NCBI GenBank assembly: GCA_014607495.2
Contig: CP053153.1
Coordinates: forward strand, 62,001-126,000
Origin: Carposina sasakii
Taxonomy: Eukaryota > Arthropoda > Insecta > Lepidoptera > Carposinidae
Direction of reading: 5' to 3'
DNA length: 64,000 nucleotides
The notes beneath the pieces are model-generated. The model did no database searches. It was not told the DNA's origin and saw nothing but the letters and a program-made list of their open reading frames with translations. Positions 34,803-44,949 of the stretch are shown one piece after another. The first letter of the stretch is position 1. Each line of letters opens with the position of its first letter. The position numbers were made by a program, and so were the translations under genes.

Positions 34803-37151
34803 ATCAACGGCCATTGGTGCAACCCCCTCGGCCCGTACCGCGGCGCTGGTGGCCGCGGCTGAGCGGATCGGCTGCTGCGAGGGGGCCCTGGGGCCTTCGG
34901 CAGCGATCCTCTTCTTGGTTGTTTTGCGGGCAGCGCAGAGCTTGCTGCCCGCGATATGGTCGGCCTTTTTGTTGGCGGCCGTGCACAGAGTGCAGTGCGG
35001 TGCCGCCTGACAAACGGCCGCCTTGTGGCCGGGCTCACCGCAGCGATAACACTCGTCGCTGCGGTCTACTGCCGACTTGCACGCCGCAACGACGTGCCCG
35101 ACCTCAAGACACCGGAAGCACCGCATGGGCCTCGGTTCTAAGAGGGTGATTTGGGCCGAGACCCAACCGACCAATACACGGCCGCCCTGCACCACCTTTT
35201 TTGCAGCTGCGATCGGGCATTTCAGCCATGCCGAGCGCAGGCCGGAGGGACCCTCGCGTATTTCTCCAACCTTTATTGCGTCAACGGCGCAACCTCCCAG
35301 CCGTGCGATCGCAGCTGCCACTTCTTCGCTGCGTACGGAGTCATCGAGGCCGGATATGCGCATATCGGTGCATTTCTCCGGCCTCGTAATCTTTACATTC
35401 TCGCTGTCGAGCTCCTCTCGAAGGCGAACGGCCAGGGCGTCCGCCAGAGTGCCACTGGTGGCGCCCGGGACTTCCAGTACCCGAGCACCAGTGGCCGACT
35501 TCCTAATACGGACGCCCTTTTCGAGTCCGAGGCCGGGCAGATCCACTTTAGTCCGGGCCTCGGACAACACCTTCTCGAAGGTAACACCCCTCTCCTCGGC
35601 GCCCGGCTGCAGTGAAATGACCACAGCCGCCGATCGAGGGGTGCGCAGTTTTTTCGCCTTGTCTGCCGCTTTCGGCGGCGGAGGAGCCCGACGCTGAGCA
35701 GACGGAGCCGCTGCCCCCTGTGGGACTCTGCCGCGCGAAGTCCTGCGTCTGCGCGATGCCACCACATTCCACGCCGCGTCCATCGACGCGGGCGCCGGCG
35801 GCAGCGGGCGAGGCTGGGGAGCGGCAGGAGTCCTACCTGACTCCCGCGCTGCCATGCTCTTTTTGCCGCGCTTCCGCTTCGGCTTGGAGGTGGCAAGGGC
35901 AGGGGCAGAGTTCGCCACTTGGGAAGTCGTTGCCTGCGGAGGGCGTGCATCCTGCGACTGGCTGGCCGCGACGGGCGGTGCTTTTCGCGCCCGTGTGGGC
36001 AGTGAGGGCACAGCCGGAGGTGGCTGTGTTGGACGCCTTGGGGAGGGGAGGGCGGGGTAAGCCTCTCTGGACAGCTCTGCCTGCCTCCACCTGTCGGAGG
36101 CCAGAGGAGGACGCAGATGGATTCGGTCCATCACCTCTAGCCGCCTGAGGAGAGAGGCATTCAACTCGTCCGCCGCCTTCTTTTCGGCCTCCTTCTCCTT
36201 CTGGAGTCGAGCCAGCTCCTGCTGCAGTCGACGAACGTCCTCCTGCAGCTTTACAGTCACGTCCGTGACTGTTCGCTGGCCCAACCCCGCGCAGGCCTTC
36301 TGCACCAGGGAGATCCCGTCCCTGAGGGCTTTTATAAAAGGCCCCTGGAGGTTCGTGGATCTTGATGCTACCTTCTCGATCAGGGCCACACCCTGATCCA
36401 GGTCCTCCAAGGGATCTGCGTTGCCCCCGGCCACCGACTCATCGGCCGAGGACGTCTCAGACAGCCGGGAACTGCGAGTCCGCCTCGCCTCTGTCAGTTC
36501 CTCCTGCATCTCTTTTTCAGCCCTCAGACGGAGCTCCTCCCTCTCTGCCCGTAACAGCCTCTCCTTTGCCTTTGCTAGGCCCACGTATTGTCCAGTCGAG
36601 GGCGGCCGACCTCGACCTTTACGCGACGGAGGCGAACGTTCCAGCTCATCCTCGCTGGAACTCAACCTCCGTCGCGTCAGCCTCCTTTTTCTAGGATTGG
36701 GTGTACCGGAGGGTGTCTCGGACCCAACCGACATTAGGTCAGCACCGTCCGACTCCTCCGAAGACAGATCCAGCCCTTTACTCTGCTCCACCTCGCTGGC
36801 AGTGTCGAAAACCGACGCCGCCCTACTACTTTTAGCAGAATCTAACCGCTGCAACCGCACTTCGGGCACACCTTGCCCGTGCGGTGCAGTGCTGATCTGC
36901 TTGGTACGGGTGTCCACGACATCCCTATCCTCCTCCGCGCCACGTCGGACTTCGGGCAAGCGCCCCTCCGACCCCGCGACGCTATGTCGCGCACTCCTCC
37001 GCAGTGACATGTTGCCGTATGTTCGGAGCGGTAACTCTCCGCTCATACGGCCCCACCCCCCTGCGGAAACCTCCTCTTCTGCGCCTTCTTTTGTGTTGAG
37101 CGACAAGTCAAAGGAGTGATCCCACTCCCCGGACCTCCCCCCGTCGCTCAT
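34800..37151 (-). CDS. SART-like LINE element A ORF1 (Gag-like), intact
   Basis: 783 codons from the first ATG at 37151; the open frame extends 7 codons further upstream without an ATG. This is a nucleic-acid binding Gag-like protein of an R1-clade telomeric LINE. The N-terminal half is Ser/Arg/Glu-rich and low complexity. A heptad-like stretch near residues 300-340 ('LQQELARLQKEKEAEKKA') suggests a coiled coil. A Pro/Ala-rich linker follows. The C-terminus (about 675-740) has three zinc knuckles: CFRCLEVGHVVAAC, CYRCGEPGHKAAVC and a longer CTLC...H...C. It ends 'APMAVD', and its TAA overlaps the ORF2 start. Codon use is very GC-rich, unlike the AT-rich left flank but like element B. It is longer than element B's ORF1 because B is 5' truncated. 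Confidence 0.9.
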   Translation of the reverse strand: MSDGGRSGEWDHSFDLSLNTKEGAEEEVSAGGWGRMSGELPLRTYGNMSLRRSARHSVAGSEGRLPEVRRGAEEDRDVVDTRTKQISTAPHGQGVPEVRLQRLDSAKSSRAASVFDTASEVEQSKGLDLSSEESDGADLMSVGSETPSGTPNPRKRRLTRRRLSSSEDELERSPPSRKGRGRPPSTGQYVGLAKAKERLLRAEREELRLRAEKEMQEELTEARRTRSSRLSETSSADESVAGGNADPLEDLDQGVALIEKVASRSTNLQGPFIKALRDGISLVQKACAGLGQRTVTDVTVKLQEDVRRLQQELARLQKEKEAEKKAADELNASLLRRLEVMDRIHLRPPLASDRWRQAELSREAYPALPSPRRPTQPPPAVPSLPTRARKAPPVAASQSQDARPPQATTSQVANSAPALATSKPKRKRGKKSMAARESGRTPAAPQPRPLPPAPASMDAAWNVVASRRRRTSRGRVPQGAAAPSAQRRAPPPPKAADKAKKLRTPRSAAVVISLQPGAEERGVTFEKVLSEARTKVDLPGLGLEKGVRIRKSATGARVLEVPGATSGTLADALAVRLREELDSENVKITRPEKCTDMRISGLDDSVRSEEVAAAIARLGGCAVDAIKVGEIREGPSGLRSAWLKCPIAAAKKVVQGGRVLVGWVSAQITLLEPRPMRCFRCLEVGHVVAACKSAVDRSDECYRCGEPGHKAAVCQAAPHCTLCTAANKKADHIAGSKLCAARKTTKKRIAAEGPRAPSQQPIRSAAATSAAVRAEGVAPMAVD

Positions 37152-37684
37152 GCGATCGGAATCGCAGCCCAAAAATAGGTTTTCGTTAGGGCGAAAAATC
37201 CCGAAAAATCCCCTCTTAAACCCCGATTATAAGGTGCAAGCGACCCTATATCCGGGGTTTAAGGATATGCGCGGATGCGCCGCACTCGCCTCGTCCTAAA
37301 AAGGACGGTTTCAAATCAGCACGTCGTGAATTCGATTTTTGCGCATGAAAAAACGAAAAAATCCTTAAATCCCGGATTAAAAACGGGATTTACGTCTAAT
37401 CCGGGATTTCGGTCTATCGAAAAATCCGGCGCAAAAAGACGAATCTAAGGACACCTCGATCGTATTTTTACGACGAACCTATGCGAAACTATAGGTTTTT
37501 TGCATCCTCAACTATAGGTTTTTTGCATCCTCAACTATAGGTTTTTTGCATCCTCAACTATAGGTTTTTTGCATCCTCAACTATAGGTTTTTTGCATCCT
37601 CAACTATAGGTTTTTTGCATCCTCCACTATAGGTTTTTTGCATCCTCCACTATAGGTTTTTTGCATCCTCCTTGCATCCTTCAA
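37152..37684 (-). repeat. Element A 5' UTR with eight 23 bp tandem repeats
   Basis: This is the leader of element A. Nearest ORF1 is 'cccgaaaaatcccc' repetitive sequence. Farther out, 37487-37670 holds eight copies of a 23 bp unit ('aactataggttttttgcatc' + 'ctc' on the plus strand). Two copies near 37625-37670 have the variant 'cactata'. It ends at the telomeric repeat at about 37685. The 5' end is presumably complete because it abuts telomeric repeats after a non-coding leader. Confidence 0.85.
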
Positions 37685-38231
<547 letters not shown>

Positions 38232-41200
38232 CTATGGGGGAAGGCGGTCGTATGCACGCCGCCTTCTGCGAGGCCTCTCGCGGCGGAGCGGGTCTGCTGC
38301 AGCATCTTGCTCTCGCGCGCGCTCCGCCGTCTCTTTGGCCATCATGACCTCTTCACAGAAGGCGACGGCCGCCCTCCAGGCCTCACTGCTGCCGATCATG
38401 GCGCTGACTAGCGCCGGCAGCGAGAGGTCCGCCCCCGCTACGGCCACCAGACGCGCTCGGGGCTCCGCCCACGCCGGGCACGCCGACAACGTGTGCTCGG
38501 CTGTATCGTCGACGGCGTCGCAGTGGTGACACGACGCTGTCGGCTCTCTTCTCACAACCCTGTGCAGGTAGTGCCCAAAACACCCATGGCCGGTGAGTAC
38601 CTGCACAAGGCGGTACGTGAGCGCACCCCGTCTGCGATCGACCCACTCTTTCAGAACGGGCCGGATCGCTCCGATCGTCCGGTGGCCGGCACTCGGCTCG
38701 TCGAGCCGTTCCGTCCATTTCCGGAGCAGAGCATCCCGCTGCGCGTTTCGGTAGCGTCGCGTCTCCTCCGGAAACGGAAGGTCTCCCCTCCGCCGCTGCT
38801 CTGCTACGCGCCGGTATATCGCCGCCGCGAGCTCTGCGTCTAGGTCCCAGGGAGGAGTTCCTGCGAGCACGCACGCCGCCTCGAAGGACACGGTGCGGTA
38901 CCCTCTCGCGATCCTGACCGCCGCAATCCGCTGCGCCTGGCGCAGCAGTTTCTTGCCGTTGGCAGTCAGGTTGTCGGTCCATACGGGTGCCCCGTATAGG
39001 GCCATGGACCGCACCACGCCCGCGTACAGACGGCGGCATCCTCCTCTGGGACTTCCCAAGTTCGGCAACAGTCCGCCGAGCGCACAAGCGACCCTTTTCA
39101 GCTTTGGGGCCAGCCCCTCGAAGTGGGCGTCGAACGTCCACCGAGCGTCGAGTACGAGGCCCAGATATTTCATGGTCCTCGCGACGCCGATGGAGACTCC
39201 ACCCACGACGATGCCGGCCCCCGCTGGGGGTCCCATCCGAGGCCCGTGAAAACAGATGGCCTCGGATTTATTTAAGGCGACCTCCAGCCCGAGACTTCTG
39301 ATCCGTCCGACGACGTGAGCCACACCTGCCGTGGCCAGTAGGGCAGCCTCTCGAAACGAGCTGCCGCGGGCGGTAACAAGGGTGTCGTCCGCATAGCAAG
39401 TGACATTGACACCCCGCAGGTTAGCGCCGCGCAGCACCCAGTCGTAGCCGATGTTCCACAGCAGGGGGCCTAAAACCGACCCCTGTGGAACACCGCACGA
39501 CATGGCCCTCTGGCCCCATCCTCCCTGCGCCGGATAGCGAATCGCGCGATCCGCGAGGTAATCCTCTACGATCCGGCGCAGGTACCGTGGCACGCCGTGG
39601 TGCCTGAGCGCATACCTGATGCAGCCCCACGGGAGCGAATTGAAGGCGTTTGCGATGTCGATCGACACCGCCAGCAACACCTCGCCCCGATGGACCGCAT
39701 CCTCCGCCAGGACCTTCACCCGCAGAAGGGCGTCAATGGTGGACCTACCCGTGCGAAAACCGTACTGGGTCTCGCTCAGGTTCGGTCCGACCGTCTCTAA
39801 GTGCTCGACGAGACGTCGAGCGATGATACGCTCGAAGATCTTACCCGCCTCGTCGAGCAATACGATCGGCCGATACGCCGAAGGCGCATCGGCCTGACGC
39901 CTCTCCTTGGCCAGCAAGACGAGTATTCCCGATTTCCAGATTTTCGGAAACCGGCCCCGCTCCAGGCAGTCGGTGAAGATCCTTCGCACTCTCGGCTCAA
40001 TGAGCACGGAGCTGAGGGCGTTAACCCAGGCCCGTCCGGGAGTTCCGTCCGGCCCGGGCGCGGTGTTCTTCTTCCTGATTCTCAGTACCGCCGCCCCAAG
40101 CTCCGCTCGCCTGACTTCAGGCACCACGGCATCCTCGTCGTCGGAGTCACCACCCGGCGGTGGGGGGAGACTGTGATCCCTCCCCTCCGGGAAGAGCGTT
40201 TCCACCACCCTTCCCAGGAGCTCCGGCTGGAGACTCTCCGTCAGCGGGGGCGCCCACGGGCGCAGTTTGCCCCTCACTGACTTGTAAGGGCGCCCCCACG
40301 GATCACGGTCCAACGTCTCCAGCATCTCCTTCACCGCCGCTTCCTTCGCCCTGGCGATCTCCACGCGCAGGGCTTTGGTGGCGACCCTGTACGCTTCGTA
40401 CAGGCGGTCCTCCTCATCGACGTTACGTCGTCGCCTCCTTCGGCTTCGGCAGTACTGGCGGCGCGCTGTCCCGCAGGCTCGACGGAGCCGCGACAGCTCC
40501 TCCGACCACCAGTACACCTGCCGCCTGGGGGAGTAGTTCCCTGAGAGGCGGGGCATGGCAGCGTCGCACATGTGCGTCATGGACAGCACCAACGACTCCG
40601 CCTCTCTCTCCACGTCCACCGGACTGTCGGGCGCCGAACGACTCCAGGCTTCGACCTGCAACGCCTCATAGAAGAGGTCCCGGTCGAAGCGCTTCAGCGC
40701 CCAGCGTGGATAATCCGAACGCAAGGAACGGCTCGGGCTGCTCGGGGCACCCGGGAGCGCGGAGACCTCGAATCGAATATATCGGTGATCCGACAGGGTC
40801 TCCACACTCGCCATCACTTCCCAGCCCCGGACACGGCGCGCCAGAGCGGCTGTGGCGAACGAAACGTCCACTATTGAACAGCCTCCCTGTCGCACGCACG
40901 TGTCGACCGTCCCTCGGTTCAGTAAACACAGCCCGGTGGAGATAGAAAACTCCTCCAGCAATCGGCCGCGCGCAGTTGTTCGCGAGGACCCCCAAGCGGT
41001 AGACCACGCATTGAGATCTCCGGCGAGCAGGACGTGGCCGGGGCTCAGCCACCCAACCACAGCCTCCAACTCGTCCAAAAACTCCTCGAACTCGTGCAGA
41101 CTGCGATTGGGGGAAAAATACACCCCAACCACCGCTATCCCGCGCGAGCAGGCGACGACGTAACCCGGTCCCATCTCAGTCCGATCGAAGGGTCGCGATC

Positions 41201-41387
41201 CGGCCCCTCGGACAATGGCCACGACGCCGTCACGGTCTCCGACCCAAGTATCGCGTCTGGGGACCGAGTACGGCTCGCAGACTACGGCTACGTCTATCGA
41301 CCACTCCGCCATACTCTGGACAAACAGGTCCTGAGCACGGGCGGCGTGGTTGACGTTCGCCTGTAGAATGCGTGTCGTCGTGGCCAT
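38232..41387 (-). CDS. SART-like LINE element B ORF2: endonuclease-reverse transcriptase, intact
   Basis: 1051 codons, from an ATG overlapping the ORF1 stop (TAATG). The order is an APE-type endonuclease at about residues 1-220 with 'ILQANVNH', catalytic-type Glu in 'CEPY' (38), 'GDLNAWSTAW' (about 120) and 'SDHRYIRF' (about 197); a linker; then reverse transcriptase with 'SAYRPIVLLDEAGKIFERII', 'SIDIANAFNSLPW', 'GVPQGSVLGPLLWN' and 'CYADDTLVTA' (about 662); and a C-terminal CHHC...H....C knuckle (about 950). It contains no stops. Known R1-clade enzymes with this architecture nick the target and prime cDNA synthesis from it; for SART/TRAS the target is the TTAGG repeat. Orientation and flanks here agree with a SART-type element. 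It could supply enzyme in trans to the plus-strand gag-only elements (inference). Confidence 0.92.
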   Translation of the reverse strand: MATTTRILQANVNHAARAQDLFVQSMAEWSIDVAVVCEPYSVPRRDTWVGDRDGVVAIVRGAGSRPFDRTEMGPGYVVACSRGIAVVGVYFSPNRSLHEFEEFLDELEAVVGWLSPGHVLLAGDLNAWSTAWGSSRTTARGRLLEEFSISTGLCLLNRGTVDTCVRQGGCSIVDVSFATAALARRVRGWEVMASVETLSDHRYIRFEVSALPGAPSSPSRSLRSDYPRWALKRFDRDLFYEALQVEAWSRSAPDSPVDVEREAESLVLSMTHMCDAAMPRLSGNYSPRRQVYWWSEELSRLRRACGTARRQYCRSRRRRRRNVDEEDRLYEAYRVATKALRVEIARAKEAAVKEMLETLDRDPWGRPYKSVRGKLRPWAPPLTESLQPELLGRVVETLFPEGRDHSLPPPPGGDSDDEDAVVPEVRRAELGAAVLRIRKKNTAPGPDGTPGRAWVNALSSVLIEPRVRRIFTDCLERGRFPKIWKSGILVLLAKERRQADAPSAYRPIVLLDEAGKIFERIIARRLVEHLETVGPNLSETQYGFRTGRSTIDALLRVKVLAEDAVHRGEVLLAVSIDIANAFNSLPWGCIRYALRHHGVPRYLRRIVEDYLADRAIRYPAQGGWGQRAMSCGVPQGSVLGPLLWNIGYDWVLRGANLRGVNVTCYADDTLVTARGSSFREAALLATAGVAHVVGRIRSLGLEVALNKSEAICFHGPRMGPPAGAGIVVGGVSIGVARTMKYLGLVLDARWTFDAHFEGLAPKLKRVACALGGLLPNLGSPRGGCRRLYAGVVRSMALYGAPVWTDNLTANGKKLLRQAQRIAAVRIARGYRTVSFEAACVLAGTPPWDLDAELAAAIYRRVAEQRRRGDLPFPEETRRYRNAQRDALLRKWTERLDEPSAGHRTIGAIRPVLKEWVDRRRGALTYRLVQVLTGHGCFGHYLHRVVRREPTASCHHCDAVDDTAEHTLSACPAWAEPRARLVAVAGADLSLPALVSAMIGSSEAWRAAVAFCEEVMMAKETAERAREQDAAADPLRRERPRRRRRAYDRLPP

Positions 41388-41389
41388 TA
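41385..41389 (-). promoter_or_regulatory. TAATG stop-start overlap, ORF1/ORF2 of element B
   Basis: ORF1 TAA at 41389-41387 and ORF2 ATG at 41387-41385 share a base, as in element A. Conservation of the junction in two diverged copies supports translational coupling. Confidence 0.8.
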
Positions 41390-42584
41390 ATTAACTGCCA
41401 TTGGAGCTTCCTCCGCAGGCTGTTCCGCAGCGCTGGCGGCCGCGGGTGAGCGAGTCGGCTGCTGCGAGGGGGCCCGGGGGCCTTCGGCAGCGACTCTTCT
41501 CCTCGGTGGTCTGCGGGCAGTGCAGGACTTGCCGCCCACAATGTGGTCGGCCTTCTTCTTGGCGGCCGTGCACAGGGAGCACTTTGGCGCCTCCCTGCAT
41601 GCCGCCGCCCTGTGGCCGGGCCGGCCGCAGCGATAACATTCATCGCTGCGATCCACCGCTGACTGGCACATCGCAGCGACGTGCCCGACTTCGAGGCAGC
41701 GGAAACACCGCATGGGTCTCGACTCTAGCAGTGATACTTGGGCCGAGACCCATCCGACCAACACTCGACCGCCCCCTACCACCTTCTTAGCAGCCGCGAT
41801 TGGGCACCGCAGCCACGCCGAACCTAGGCCGGAGGGTCCAACGCGGATCTCCCCGACCCTGATTGCGCTTGCGGCGCAGCTTCCAATTCGTGCCACAGCG
41901 GCTGCAATCTCCTCCTTCTTGACAGAATCGTCAAGGCCAGAGATGCGCAAATCTGCGCACCTCTCCGGCCTTGAGATCCTGACGTCCTCCACGGCAAGTT
42001 CCGCCTGGAGACGAGCGGCGAGGGCGTCCGCCAGCGGCCCGCTGGATGCTCCCGGCACCACCAGGACACGAGCACCAGTGACGGCTCTGCGAATGCGGAC
42101 ACCCTTCTCTAGGCCCAGGCCGGGCAGGTCCACCTTAGTCCGGGCCTCGGACAGCACCCTTTCGAAGGTGACGCCCCTCTCTTCCGCTCCCGGCTGTAGT
42201 GTTAAAACTACGGCCGCGGACCGAGGGGCGCGCATCTTTATCGCCTTCTTTTTAGGCGGAGCAGTCCGACGTTGCACCGGCGGCGCCACGACCTCCTCTT
42301 GGCCCCTACCATGCGCGTTCTTGCGCCTGCGTCCCGCCACCACATTCCACGCCGTATTTGTGTTCGCGGGTGCGGGTGGCAACGGGCGGGGACGGGGCTG
42401 CGGAGCGGCGGGAGCCGATCCCGACTCTCGCGCTGCCATGCTCTTACGGCCCCGTTTGCGCTTACGTTTCTTCGTGTTGGTAGCGGGGGCTGGGTTCGCC
42501 GATTTTGGTGGCGCTGCGGCAGGACGTCCAGCCTGCGCCTTCGGCCGCCCTGCCGCGGGCGTTCTCCTTTGTGCCCTTACGGGC
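41387..42584 (-). pseudogene. SART-like LINE element B ORF1, 5'-truncated
   Basis: About 399 codons remain. The 5' end is cut directly at the telomeric array, and no ATG or leader precedes it. TTAGG repeats upstream contain in-frame TAG. The preserved part aligns with the C-terminal half of element A ORF1: the Pro/Ala-rich linker, 'RSAAVVLTLQPGAEERGVTF', and three zinc knuckles (CFRCLEVGHVAAMC, CYRCGRPGHRAAAC, CSLC...H...C), ending 'APMAVN'. Truncation at the 5' end is the usual result of incomplete LINE reverse transcription. Without a leader, element B probably lacks its own promoter, so its intact ORF2 may be silent. Confidence 0.85.
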
Positions 42585-42864
42585 AACCTAACCTAACCTA
42601 ACCTAACCTAACCTAACCTAACCTAACCTAACCTAACCTAACCTAACCTAACCTAACCTAACCTAACCTAACCTAACCTAACCTAACCTAACCTAACCTA
42701 ACCTAACCTAACCTAACCTAACCTAACCTAACCTAACCTAACCTAACCTAACCTAACCTAACCTAACCTAACCTAACCTAACCTAACCTAACCTAACCTA
42801 ACCTAACCTAACCTAACCTAACCTAACCTAACCTAACCTAACCTAACCTAACCTAACCTAACCC
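42585..42864. repeat. Telomeric (CCTAA)n array, about 56 units
   Basis: Uninterrupted perfect CCTAA units separating the truncated 5' end of minus-strand element B from the 5' end of plus-strand gag-only element 1. The two elements diverge from this array. Confidence 0.98.
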
Positions 42865-44949
42865 AGTGGCGCTCGATCCGAGGTCGCGGTCGTACCTGGT
42901 TGAGAGCACGTGCGCACGAAATTAACCTAAAACTGCGTTTAAAATTACAAAAAATTGGGTTTTTTGCAAGCTACGAGGTCGCGAGTGGTATCAAAAGTTG
43001 CGTCTCGTTGAGGCGCACCTGCCTGCGAAAAAATTTTGAAGATCCGTTGAAGACTTCAGGATCTACAGTGAATTAAGTGACTTTGGTGAAAAACACAAAA
43101 CTTCAAGTGAGTGCGCTGCGTGATTAAGATCGATGACCCATTGTTTTTCTTTTGAAAAACGGTGCCCCCCGTGGATCCCCATCGATTTGCAGCATCAGAA
43201 GATTTTTTCAGTCAGGACCTGAAAAGCTATTAAGGTTTTAGTGAAAACCACGTGGCACGTGGTACCTGTTCCTGAAGGAATTTTGAAAAACTAAAAACGC
43301 CATTTTGACCGGGACAGCGAGACGAAGAAAACGACGTATTGCAAGTTATAATCGGCTGAAAATTGGATTTTTTACAGACTTTACAGTGTCAAAACTTTAC
43401 AGTGTAATAACTCTGAAACAAGATCTGTGAGGTATACTTTTTATTATATATTCTGATGCGCGCTGAGCGGCCGAGTAAAACGACACCAAATTTAGATTTT
43501 TAAATTTATGTTTTGACATTTTTCAGTCAAAATTACTGAAATTTCAGTTTTTATTGTTTTCATCGGCCGTTTCAGGAGATTGTCGCTACTTTAGTATATA
43601 AGATTATAGAGCTAGTTAATACGCGTCTTTTGACACCTTGTTTGGATTTTTCGGGCGAGTGGTTCTCCTGAAATTTAAATTTTACTGTTTTTGGCAATAT
43701 TCCTGGAAATTACTGAAAATTCAAAATTTTTGACACTTGGACCACTTTATAGTGACCCATTGGGACCCTCTTACCCCAAACCCCAAGTCCCTAGGCCGCC
43801 CGGGGGCGATTTCTCGCGAAACTCCGGGTCCGCCGCCATTTTGTGGTACTTGGGGAAAAACTTCGAGTGGGTATAATTCCGGAACCACTTGTCTGATCCA
43901 AACGGGGTTTTCTTTATTAGCATAGGGAAAGCTGTGGGAATCGATTCCCATAGCTTTCAGTCAATTTCAGCGCCTGAAAAATTTTCAGCCTGAAACCGTT
44001 TTCAGGTAATACTTTAGGTGGAGCCCACCACAGGATCCAAAACCCCGTGGCTCTACGAGCTCTGGGAGCGGAGCTGTAAGCGTCCGAATATCGAGTTTGA
44101 CAGCTCGGCGGCCATCTTGGAAAAATTCGGACGCTTATTGCTCAGGAACCAAGGGGCGTAGGAGACTGAGGTTTTTTCGGCTGAGTAGAGGAGCTTAACT
44201 CCTACCCCTTGCGCCACTTTTCAGGCGATTAGGCCTGAAAAAATTTTCAGGTTCAGGAAACGGTTTCACCTGAAAGAGTAGGTCGAGCTGAGCCGGGGGA
44301 GTCCAAACGCCGTTTTCCTGGGACGCCCGGTGCCTGAGTTAGCTTGACTTAAAGTTTGACTTTGACAGCTGGGCGGCCATCTTGGAAAAGTTTGGGCTCG
44401 TCTAGCTCCTCACCCAGTGGGCCGATTTCAACGGGGTTTTCTCTGACAGAGGTGCCGGCACCTCATCTATAGACCCAGGGCCCTTCCGGCCGTTTTCGGA
44501 CACTCCGAGTTTCCTGAAAAAATTTTTCAGGAAACCGGTAGACCTCGTTGAGATCGCCACGAGGGTAAAAACCGCGTCCCTCTGCGACTAAAACTCGCAG
44601 AGCTATCGCCACTCGGAGTTACGGAGGCTGCTGCTACGAGTTTTCTGCGAAAACTACGTGCCCCGTGGCTCCGGAACGGAGCGTCCGTTCGCAACGCGGT
44701 TTTTTCGACTGTGCCGGGCGCTGAAAGGGCTATCCAGCCCACCAGTTTAGGAGACTCTACAATAGAGTTTAGGTAGAGCCGAAAAAATTTATTTTGATTT
44801 TAAATATATCTATTTTTGTATATTGACTTGTGCCTATTGGCCACTAGGTTAGGCTCAAGACTACCACGGACAGTATTCTGACGTGGTAATTAGGCTAATT
44901 AGTATATAAGACTTTGCTGCTGAAACAAGTTGAAACTCCTGCGATCAAG
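42865..44949 (+). promoter_or_regulatory. Structured 2.1 kb leader of gag-only copy 1
   Basis: The leader is full of short inverted repeats made of CTGAAA/TTTCAG: 'cctgaaaaattttcag' near 43974, 'cctgaaaccgttttcagg' near 43991, 'cctgaaaaaattttcagg' near 44235, 'tcctgaaaaaatttttcagga' near 44513. Others are a 30 bp palindrome with one mismatch at 43928-43957 ('gggaatcgattccc' core) and the pair 'taagcgtccgaat' (44077) / 'attcggacgctta' (44125). 'gacagct(c/g)ggcggccatcttgg' is repeated at about 44098 and 44366. TATATAAG occurs at 43595 and again at 44903, 47 nt before the ATG. Short open frames are present, but none is protein-like. A role in transcription, translation or packaging is inference. 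Confidence 0.6.

Noticed and set aside
32479..37119. Numerous long open frames on the plus strand across the SART-like element A, and 192-836 codon frames on either strand that cross the gap
   Set aside because: They are antisense or shifted shadows of GC-rich ORF1/ORF2, and some are extended artificially through 500 N. Only the minus-strand frames carry zinc-knuckle, endonuclease and RT motifs.
44914..44949. Gag ORF starting 12 codons earlier at a TTG
   Set aside because: The leader codons differ between the two copies, no ATG is present, and eukaryotic initiation at TTG is unlikely. The tandem ATG at 44950 is preferred.
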